64,000 bases of DNA from Rhizobium sp. ICMP 5592. Its GTDB lineage: Bacteria > Pseudomonadota > Alphaproteobacteria > Rhizobiales > Rhizobiaceae. This document shows positions 19,363 through 26,767 of the stretch, one piece after another. The stretch covers positions 1,426,001 to 1,490,000 of the forward strand of contig NZ_QSNT01000002.1 in the NCBI RefSeq assembly GCF_009498525.1, read 5' to 3'. A program made the position numbers and the translations under genes. Below the pieces are notes generated by a model. That model was not told where the DNA came from. It made no database searches and saw only the letters and a program-made list of their open reading frames with translations. Each line of letters starts with the position of its first letter. Position 1 is the first letter of the stretch.

Positions 19363-20664
19363 ATGAGAGAGCGATTTGCGTTGATATCACGAGAAGAACT
19401 TTACCAATTGATTTGGTCCCAGCCCATGACGAAAGTCGCTGAGCAGTTTGAGGTTTCCGGCAGCTATATGGCTCGCGTTTGCGTCGCCCTGAATGTTCCG
19501 CGGCCAGAGCGAGGTTATTGGGCGAAACTGGCCGTCGGCAAAGCGCCGACACCCGATCCCATGCCTGAAGCACGACCAGGGGATCAGTTGTTTTGGACAA
19601 GGGGCGGAGAACTTCTCCCGCCTCCCAGACCAGAGTATCCACCTCGGCGGACAAACCTGGCTCGCGCACACATACCCAAGGAGCGAATTCACCCGCTGAT
19701 CCATGGTGCCAGGGAACTTTTCGAAGCAGGCCGCCCAGTCGAGGATGGCGCCTATCTCAAGCCTTACAAGAAGCTACTCGTCGACGTGACGACTTCAAAA
19801 GCATGTCTCGACAAGACGCTTGGTTTTGCAAACGACCTCTTCAACGCCCTTGAGTCTGCTGGCTATCGTGTCGTCATGGCGTCGTCTAACGAGAAGCTCA
19901 GAGGGTATACGATTGACGAACGAGAGGACCGTGCCAAAGCTCGTGGATATCACCATAGCAATCTCTGGTCCCCTTATCGTCCCACGGTTGTTTACATAGG
20001 CGCGGTTGCGATCGGCGTCGCCGTCATCGAGATGTCAGAGGAAGTGCTGCTGCGATATGTGCGCGGTAACTACATTCGCGATTCGGACTATGTGCCACCT
20101 AAACAGAGCCGCCATTTCGTTGATCACACCTGGACAACCACTCGAGATACGCCCTGTGGTCGCCTACGTCTCATAGCCTACTCACCTTACTGGCGGGTGC
20201 CCTGGTCGACCGATTGGCAGGAAACAAGCAAAACATCGCTAGCCTCGGCGCTGAAATCCATCGTGAAGACCATTGAGGCATCAGCGGCCGAACTGGTTAT
20301 CAAGCTGGAGGAAGCGGACCGCAAGGCAGAAATTGCCCACCTTGAATACCTAGCCGCCGAGGAGAAGCGTCGCAAAGAGGAGGATCGTCGGCGTGCCGAA
20401 CAGTCCGTTCGAGACAGTAAAGAGCATCTCGGTCAGATCATTCATCAATGGTCGAGTGTTTTAAACATCGAACGGTTCTTGACCGGAGTAGAAGAGCGTG
20501 CGGCGTTGCTGACCGGAGATGAGAGGGTTCAGGTCCTCCAAAGGCTCCAGTTAGCTCGCAAGTTCCTTGGGACGCAGGACCCACTGGAGTTCTTCATGTC
20601 GTGGAAGACACCGGTAGAACGGTATCGTCCGCTTTACGGCGAAAGCGATCTGCCCGGGAACTAG
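19363..20664 (+). CDS. Hypothetical protein with N-terminal HTH and C-terminal coiled coil, 433 aa
   Basis: Not recognised. The chosen ATG gives MRERFALISREELYQLIWSQ. A helix-turn-helix-like segment follows (PMTKVAEQFEVSGSYMARVC, about residues 20-40), then the RPERGYWAKL motif typical of short DNA-binding modules. The middle part (about 100-290) is mixed alpha/beta. The region at about 320-375 is a charged coiled coil (EEADRKAEIAHLEYLAAEEK onward). Similar HTH plus coiled-coil proteins are common passengers in genomic islands. Codon use differs from the core genome. It may be regulatory or a single-gene defence factor. Confidence 0.65.
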   Translation: MRERFALISREELYQLIWSQPMTKVAEQFEVSGSYMARVCVALNVPRPERGYWAKLAVGKAPTPDPMPEARPGDQLFWTRGGELLPPPRPEYPPRRTNLARAHIPKERIHPLIHGARELFEAGRPVEDGAYLKPYKKLLVDVTTSKACLDKTLGFANDLFNALESAGYRVVMASSNEKLRGYTIDEREDRAKARGYHHSNLWSPYRPTVVYIGAVAIGVAVIEMSEEVLLRYVRGNYIRDSDYVPPKQSRHFVDHTWTTTRDTPCGRLRLIAYSPYWRVPWSTDWQETSKTSLASALKSIVKTIEASAAELVIKLEEADRKAEIAHLEYLAAEEKRRKEEDRRRAEQSVRDSKEHLGQIIHQWSSVLNIERFLTGVEERAALLTGDERVQVLQRLQLARKFLGTQDPLEFFMSWKTPVERYRPLYGESDLPGN

Positions 20665-20815
20665 GCTGCCATCGGCAGGCGTGAGAACGCGATAGTAGCA
20701 TGTTCCCTACTCGCGCAGGGACATGCGTGCCTGTCCAAAACAGGTCTAGGCGCTGCTGCTGCAGCGTATGTGTCCCTGCCTACCTCTCGTCGAAGCATGG
20801 CCCAATTTTCGCAGC

Positions 20816-22162
20816 CTAAACCCATGCATATTTTAAGTCATGTCTCCAGAGAATGTCAGTCAGGCCAAGACGGATTGCATGAGCGGCCGCCAAAGCCAGC
20901 GCTCGAAAATGCTGCACTCTGACGTTTAAGGCGATCCATTCGATATCTCCGCTAGTGCAAACGCCGATATGCGAGACGTCATTGCTCTCATCCTGTCCAA
21001 TCAGTTCAATGACCACGGCGATGTACCTTCGTGGAACGGCGATCCCTTGACAGAACTCCTTTGATGTATGCACCAACTTGCTTGCTTCCACACCATAGCG
21101 AACGTTCGCCGCTGCCCGCAACGAATCCAGTCCTGAGAAGCCTCGATTGTGACGTTTCCACGCCTCCCAACTTCCCCGTGAAATATCTATCGGCACTACC
21201 GGCAGGAGAGGCGTGTTGTGCGAGAGTGCCTCCTCGACATGATCGTTCCAGGTGTCCAAACTCTCCAACAGTGGTTCGTCCTTCAGCGCGACTTTCACTC
21301 GGCGGTATTCTACTGGCGAAAGTCGCGGAACCGTGAGAGCCACGTGCTTTACGCGTTCGAAAGGAAGGTGATTGAGTCGCGGTCGCCGCGCTCCGAAGAA
21401 CTTGCTCTCGGCACCAATCGGTGTGGCAGGCTTTACGAAGGTGCGTCCTTCCCATTCGAAAACGATGTCGGTCTGCGCCTCCCTAGCCGCAGTCGGACCG
21501 TGCTCGCCTCTTACAAATTCGGTCATATGCCGGTCGGCAAGCTTGCCCCAAGCCGATTTCAAGGCTTCGAACTCCAAAAATGGGCGCTCCTCGTGGATTG
21601 GCACGTAGTCCATCGGCCATAGCGCGAAGGTGTCGAACCCGTCTCCATGAAGATAGCATCCCGCGACCACGACCGCGTCGATCTCGTTGGTATCGTTACG
21701 CACCCGTCTCACGACGTGATCCAAAAGCTCCTCGTGCGTGAGCGCGGTGAAGCCGTTGTTGAGGACGAATAGGACCGTCGTGGCGCCTTCGCTAATCTCT
21801 CTTCGACTCTGCTTCAGTTGCGCACGTGCTGATCTTACGGCGACCTTGATCGGCCCTTGCATTATCGTCGCGTAGGTGTAGCGGTCTTTCTGCTCGATTA
21901 TTGTCGGATCGATCACCACCACCGGGCGGTCCGGTTGAAGCGCTCCAAACAGAGAACCGATCTTTACCTGAGCTTCGGGCTTTTCAAGCCGTTCGTCGTC
22001 TAGCAACTTAAGTTCTATTATTGATCGCCCAAGAACGTAATCTGAGTTTTTGGTATTTTTTCGATCCGAATCGTCATGGGCTCGCCTACCGCCAGCCTGA
22101 GCGATAACAAAATCGATATCCTTATCCTCGGATAATGGACGAATTCTTGGAAATTCAAACAT
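20816..22162 (-). CDS. Hypothetical protein with possible PD-(D/E)xK nuclease motif, 448 aa
   Basis: Not recognised by family. The N-terminal part reads SDYVLGRSIIELKLL: Asp41, Glu50 and Lys52 have the spacing of a PD-(D/E)xK nuclease core, preceded by a DIDFVIAQ strand. The remaining about 350 residues are mixed alpha/beta with no known motif. It is divergently oriented from the SIR2-HerA operon across a 227-bp AT-rich gap, so the two may share regulation. The nuclease assignment rests on one motif and needs structure prediction. Confidence 0.6.
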   Translation of the reverse strand: MFEFPRIRPLSEDKDIDFVIAQAGGRRAHDDSDRKNTKNSDYVLGRSIIELKLLDDERLEKPEAQVKIGSLFGALQPDRPVVVIDPTIIEQKDRYTYATIMQGPIKVAVRSARAQLKQSRREISEGATTVLFVLNNGFTALTHEELLDHVVRRVRNDTNEIDAVVVAGCYLHGDGFDTFALWPMDYVPIHEERPFLEFEALKSAWGKLADRHMTEFVRGEHGPTAAREAQTDIVFEWEGRTFVKPATPIGAESKFFGARRPRLNHLPFERVKHVALTVPRLSPVEYRRVKVALKDEPLLESLDTWNDHVEEALSHNTPLLPVVPIDISRGSWEAWKRHNRGFSGLDSLRAAANVRYGVEASKLVHTSKEFCQGIAVPRRYIAVVIELIGQDESNDVSHIGVCTSGDIEWIALNVRVQHFRALALAAAHAIRLGLTDILWRHDLKYAWV

Positions 22163-22389
22163 GATTCCGCTCTTGAATTATCACGTTAACCAACGGTCTG
22201 TATCCCCGATATTAGATATACTTAGTTTATCAATATTTATCTCCGGAAAAATCTAGCGGGCGCATAGTATAGCGCCTGCTCAAACTCACTATCAAACTCT
22301 AATAGAGGAACCCAGTAGTTGACTGGCAGTCATTTACTGCACGTATATGTCGTGCAAAGATAGGAATCACAATAAGCGGGAGGGGAAGT

Positions 22390-23607
22390 TTGAGCATCAG
22401 TGTTCACAATCCGGACCAGTATATGGCTGCCTTGCGCACAATAATTGCGCAAGGCCGAAAGCGTGTTGGCCTTTTAGTTGGAGCTGGAGCACCGGCAGGT
22501 ATGGCACGCGACGATGGATCGCGGCCGTTGATCCCTGCTGTGGCTGGCTTAACAACCCAGGTACTAACTAAGATAGCACCTACTTATCAGGCCCAGATCG
22601 ATGGGCTGAAAGGCGACCTCAGCAAATCCGACATTGAAACGATGCTTTCGCGTATCCGCTCGCTGAGCAGCGTTATCGGTACGACCAAAGTGCATGGACT
22701 AGATGGCCCTGGTTACAAGTCTATGGCCGAGGCGATCTGTGTCGAGATTGGCAAAATCGTGCAAGTGCGCCTGCCAACGGCGACGTCGCCATACAGCGAG
22801 TTGGTTGGTTGGGTCACGGGCGCGCCGCGAACTCATGCAGTTGAGATTTTCACAACCAACTACGACTTACTTTTTGAAGAAGCTTTCGAACGGGCCAGGG
22901 CGCCATATTTTGACGGTTTTGCTGGTGCGCGCGAAGCCTTCTTCGACCCGGCTTCGGTGTCAGGCGATCAACTATCAACTCGTTGGACCAGACTGTGGAA
23001 ATTGCACGGTTCGCTCGGCTGGAAGGCGAATGAGCACGGCGAGGTGATCCGAACCGGTCAAGCCGACGCTACTCATCTCGTTTTCCCTGAACACCTAAAA
23101 TATGACCAGACGCAGAAAGCTCCCTATGCGGCCTTGCTTGATAGGCTTCGCAGCTTTTTGGCAACTGAGGACACGCTTCTGGTTTCGATCGGCTTTTCTT
23201 TTGCCGATGCACACATCACAGCGAGAGTGGACGAAGCTCTCGCTGCCAATCCTGCCGCCAGTGTTTTCGCTTTTCAGTTTCAGACGCTCGATAAGGAAAC
23301 TTACGCTACGGAGATCGCCCGTCGTCGCCCAAATTTCAGCGTCTACGCACGCGATAAGGCTGTGATCAACGGCGTCGCGGCAGCATGGTCCGCACCGAGC
23401 GAATTACCGACGAGAGATTGGGGACCCATTCGCAAGAGCTATTGGGCTCCGCCTGTTGACGGCCAACCGAGTGAGTTTACACTCGGTGCTATCGACGCGT
23501 TCTCGCGCTTCTTTGCAAACTCTCGCTCGCCGCAGGCGTTCGACCTGCCGGCAACCGCGGGAGCACCAATTCCGATGATCGCAACGTCAACTCCGGCGAC
23601 AGCATGA
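22390..23607 (+). CDS. SIR2-family NAD-binding defence protein
   Basis: A 405-residue SIR2-like protein. The nucleotide-binding loop VGAGAP (residues 30-35), TTNYD (155-159) and KLHGS with His206 match the NADase-type SIR2 proteins of anti-phage systems. A C-terminal extension of about 100 residues may bind its partner. The TTG start follows a strong GGGAGGGGAAG site. Its stop overlaps the HerA start by 4 bp (ATGA). SIR2-HerA pairs are known defence modules that form a large complex and deplete NAD+ on infection. Activity here is inferred from motifs and pairing. Confidence 0.88.
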   Translation: MSISVHNPDQYMAALRTIIAQGRKRVGLLVGAGAPAGMARDDGSRPLIPAVAGLTTQVLTKIAPTYQAQIDGLKGDLSKSDIETMLSRIRSLSSVIGTTKVHGLDGPGYKSMAEAICVEIGKIVQVRLPTATSPYSELVGWVTGAPRTHAVEIFTTNYDLLFEEAFERARAPYFDGFAGAREAFFDPASVSGDQLSTRWTRLWKLHGSLGWKANEHGEVIRTGQADATHLVFPEHLKYDQTQKAPYAALLDRLRSFLATEDTLLVSIGFSFADAHITARVDEALAANPAASVFAFQFQTLDKETYATEIARRRPNFSVYARDKAVINGVAAAWSAPSELPTRDWGPIRKSYWAPPVDGQPSEFTLGAIDAFSRFFANSRSPQAFDLPATAGAPIPMIATSTPATA

Positions 23608-25397
23608 CCGCACCAACTTTCCTCGGTCGTGTTGGGAGTGTGGCTGGTTCAACCGTCAGCGTACGGCAGGCGGAATCGGTTGCCTCTGGTATTTCCATCA
23701 TTGGCGGTCGTAGCTATCGAGTCGGACAGGTGGGAAGCTTTGTTCGTATCCCGCAAGGCTATCACGACCTCTACGGCGTGATCTCTGAGGTCGGGGCGCA
23801 GGCCACGCCCGAAACCCTGCAGGACGCTCGACAACGCGGTGAGAGCTGGATGACCGTCCAACTCGTTGGTGAGATTGTCGAGACTAGTTTTGAGCGTGGA
23901 ATCAGCCAATACCCCGGCATCAACGATGAGGTGCATCTCGTCACGGAAGATGACCTTGCTCGAATCTATGGGGTGGTAGACGCGGGACAAATCACGATCG
24001 GACGACTCGCCGGCGCTGAGAGCATTCCAGTCCGAATAGATCTTGATCGCCTGGTTACACGCCATAGCGCAGTACTCGGTTCGACCGGATCGGGCAAATC
24101 GACGACAATTGCAAGTCTGCTCAGATCGATTTGCAGTGGAGGACCTGCGGGTGGCTGCGCCAGCGCACGTATTCTGCTAATCGACATCCATGGTGAATAT
24201 GGTGACGCGCTCAAATCCGTCGCGGCCGTATTTCGGGTCAACCCGACCGGAGAGGATGAAAAGCCGCTCTACGTCCCCTATTGGGCAATGGATACGCTCG
24301 AACTTGTCGAATTCTTGATGGGCTCCATCGACGAGCGCCCATCTACCGGCATACTTGACAAGATTCAGGCCGCAAAACTGGCAGTGGCCGACGGGGTTGA
24401 CGGCATCGACATCAATGCGCTGACGGTCAACACACCATTACCCTTCAGCTTGAAACAGCTTTGGTTTGAATTGATCGAACCCGAATACAAGACGTGGGCT
24501 GACAAGGAGCGTACGAAGCCCGCGATCGAAGAGGAAGGTAATGCGGAGACTTTGAAGCCTCCAAAATACAAAGCGCCAGGTGCAGGCAGCGCGCTTCCGG
24601 ACATGAATACCGCCGACGTACTGAACATCCGGCGCCAATTGACACAGATGCGCTCGAGGCTGCTCGACCGTCAGTACGATTTCATGCTGCATCCCGGCGA
24701 ATGGGAACCGGATCTTAAAGGAAAGCCCGAAAAGGATCTTCCCGAATTGCTAGAAAGTTGGTTCGGGCATGACAAACCAATAACCGTGCTTGACCTGTCA
24801 GGTGTCCCCAGCCAAGTCCTGATCCGGCTGATAGGAGGCATTCTCAATATTACCTATGAGGCGCTATTCTGGGGCCGCAGTTTGCCCGAGGGCGGGCGTG
24901 CCCGGCCGGGACTTGTGGTGATGGAAGAAGCCCATCGCTACCTCGGCAAGGATAGCGACAATCCTGCACGTGACATGGTGCAGCGCATCGTCAAGGAAGG
25001 GCGCAAATTCGGCGTTGGCGCCATGATCGTCAGCCAACGCCCTTCTGAAATCGACGAGACCATTCTGTCTCAATGCGGAACCCTGCTCGCCCTCAGACTG
25101 TCCAACAGTGCAGACCAAGCCAAGGTCAAGTCGGCACTCCCCGATAGCCTAAGCGGTCTTGTTGATACATTGCCCGTGCTTCGCACCGGTGAGGCAATTG
25201 TCATGGGTGAAGCCGCTCGGCTTCCGATACGGTGTCGGATTGATCTCCCACCCGAAGGTTCGCGTCCAAACAGCGAAGATCCGCCTGTTAGTGCAGCTTG
25301 GGCGAAGCCACGCGGCGAAGAAAACTACGATCGTCTAGCAGCTGCATGGCGCTCGCAAGACCCTAAATGGGGACAAAAGCCAAAGGGGGAACCCTAA
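23604..25397 (+). CDS. HerA-like DNA-translocating ATPase
   Basis: A 597-residue FtsK/HerA-superfamily ATPase. The N-terminal HAS-barrel-like domain (about 1-140, GRVGSV...VGSFVRIP) precedes the RecA-like core. Walker A is GSTGSGKST (159-167), Walker B VVMEEAH (about 438-444), and the arginine-finger/sensor region is MIVSQRPSEID. HerA forms hexameric rings and in archaea works with NurA, Mre11 and Rad50 in end resection; in bacteria it pairs with SIR2 or DUF4297 proteins in defence. It overlaps SIR2 upstream by 4 bp and KTSC downstream by 1 bp (TAATG). Confidence 0.9.
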   Translation: MTAPTFLGRVGSVAGSTVSVRQAESVASGISIIGGRSYRVGQVGSFVRIPQGYHDLYGVISEVGAQATPETLQDARQRGESWMTVQLVGEIVETSFERGISQYPGINDEVHLVTEDDLARIYGVVDAGQITIGRLAGAESIPVRIDLDRLVTRHSAVLGSTGSGKSTTIASLLRSICSGGPAGGCASARILLIDIHGEYGDALKSVAAVFRVNPTGEDEKPLYVPYWAMDTLELVEFLMGSIDERPSTGILDKIQAAKLAVADGVDGIDINALTVNTPLPFSLKQLWFELIEPEYKTWADKERTKPAIEEEGNAETLKPPKYKAPGAGSALPDMNTADVLNIRRQLTQMRSRLLDRQYDFMLHPGEWEPDLKGKPEKDLPELLESWFGHDKPITVLDLSGVPSQVLIRLIGGILNITYEALFWGRSLPEGGRARPGLVVMEEAHRYLGKDSDNPARDMVQRIVKEGRKFGVGAMIVSQRPSEIDETILSQCGTLLALRLSNSADQAKVKSALPDSLSGLVDTLPVLRTGEAIVMGEAARLPIRCRIDLPPEGSRPNSEDPPVSAAWAKPRGEENYDRLAAAWRSQDPKWGQKPKGEP

Positions 25398-25606
25398 TGC
25401 AACGTCAAGCGGTGAGTTCAAGCAATATCGCCTCAGTCGGCTATAACAGCCGCTCTCAAACCCTTGAAATCGAATTTCACAGTGGTGGACTCTATGAGTA
25501 TTACGATGTCCCAGAAAGCGTATATGACGATTTGATGGCGGCAGGCTCTCATGGAACTTACTTCCACGAGCATATCAAGGATAAATATCGCTTTTCAAAG
25601 CTTTAA
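25397..25606 (+). CDS. KTSC-domain protein, 69 aa
   Basis: A small KTSC-domain protein; the whole chain is the domain: SSNIASVGYNSRSQTLEIEF, then the H-S-G-G-L-Y-E-Y-Y-D-V-P and FHEHIKDKYRFSKL ends. KTSC domains are often C-terminal to lysyl-tRNA synthetases or free-standing, and are thought to bind nucleic acid. The ATG overlaps the HerA stop, so translation is coupled, placing the protein inside the defence operon. Its role there is unknown. The start chosen excludes a ten-codon extension within herA. Confidence 0.85.
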   Translation: MQRQAVSSSNIASVGYNSRSQTLEIEFHSGGLYEYYDVPESVYDDLMAAGSHGTYFHEHIKDKYRFSKL

Positions 25607-25645
25607 TGAAAATGAAACGGCTCTTTAGCCGAGCGATAGGCGCTG

Positions 25646-26767
25646 ATGGTTAGGTTCATTCACACCTCAGATCTGCAACTGGGAAAACCCTTCCGGCGGT
25701 TTCCTGACAGCGTGCGCGGTATGCTGTCTGAAGCGCGATTGGAGATTATTGATACGATTGGAACCGTGGCAAACGCACATAGCGCCAAGCACGTCTTAGT
25801 CGCGGGAGATGTTTTCGACAATGTAGACCCAGGTGACAGGGTCCTTATTCAGGCCCTCAGCAGAATGGGGCGCTCATCTGTCAGGTGGTGGTTGATGCCG
25901 GGCAATCACGATCATGGCCGTGCCGATGGTCTATGGGCGCGCGTGCTGGCGAAGGCGCCAGACAACGTCTTCGTACTCGATACCTCGGCAACCGTTGAAT
26001 TGGAGGATGGTGCGTGGGTGCTTCCGGCACCACTCGAATTTCGACGTACTCGGGAAGACCCAACAAGTCTCTTCAGCAGTATAGCAACGCCCAGCGGTGC
26101 TATCCGAATTGGACTCGCTCATGGGTCAATTGCCGAGTTTGGGGGAACGAGTGACGCCACCAATCTCATTCCCCCTGACCGCGCCCAAACATCGGGGCTT
26201 GACTATCTGGCGCTCGGCGACTGGCACGGTCATCTCATAGTCAACGACCGCACTGCCTATAGCGGGGCGCCGGAAGTTGACAGGTTTGGCAGGGATGACT
26301 TGGGAAGTGTGATTGTTGCTGACGTAAGGGCCGGTGAACCACCAAGGCTAGAGCGTGTCCAGACCGGTCGGTTCCAATGGCTTTCGCGAAATTGGGAGAT
26401 AACGTGCATCGAAGATTTTCAAAGAGAACTGGCGGGTTTTCATCAAGGAATTGATCCGGCGCGCACGTTGCTCGACTTGCGCCTTAGCGGTGCGGTTTCG
26501 CTTTCTGACCGAGTCGCCATTATGAGTGCGCTCGATGATGGGTTATCACATGAATTACGTTGGCTCAGTTTCACTACCGATCAATTGATTGCCCGGCCAA
26601 CCGCGGATGACCTCGCCAACATTGACATCCAGGGGACCTTGTCCGTCGCAGCTGCAACCCTTCAGGCCAAGGTCGAGGCTGATGGCCCGGGCGCCTCGCT
26701 TGCTCGTCTGGCGTTGGAACGGTTGTACGTGGAGGCGCTCCGCGTGAATGATGGGGCCGCGCGATGA
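25646..26767 (+). CDS. Mre11/SbcD-like calcineurin-type DNA nuclease
   Basis: A 373-residue metallophosphoesterase of the SbcD/YhaO type. Phosphoesterase motifs are in order: HTSDLQLGKPF (5-15), GDVFD (54-58), GNHDH (86-90), LAHG (about 165) and GDWHGH (about 195). Motif I has Gln where classical Mre11 has His (D-x-H), a variant I have seen in YhaO-like relatives. The C-terminal about 120 residues would be the capping domain. Its stop overlaps the next gene by 4 bp (ATGA), so it is coupled to the Rad50-like ATPase. The start is 39 bp after KTSC. Confidence 0.88.
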   Translation: MVRFIHTSDLQLGKPFRRFPDSVRGMLSEARLEIIDTIGTVANAHSAKHVLVAGDVFDNVDPGDRVLIQALSRMGRSSVRWWLMPGNHDHGRADGLWARVLAKAPDNVFVLDTSATVELEDGAWVLPAPLEFRRTREDPTSLFSSIATPSGAIRIGLAHGSIAEFGGTSDATNLIPPDRAQTSGLDYLALGDWHGHLIVNDRTAYSGAPEVDRFGRDDLGSVIVADVRAGEPPRLERVQTGRFQWLSRNWEITCIEDFQRELAGFHQGIDPARTLLDLRLSGAVSLSDRVAIMSALDDGLSHELRWLSFTTDQLIARPTADDLANIDIQGTLSVAAATLQAKVEADGPGASLARLALERLYVEALRVNDGAAR

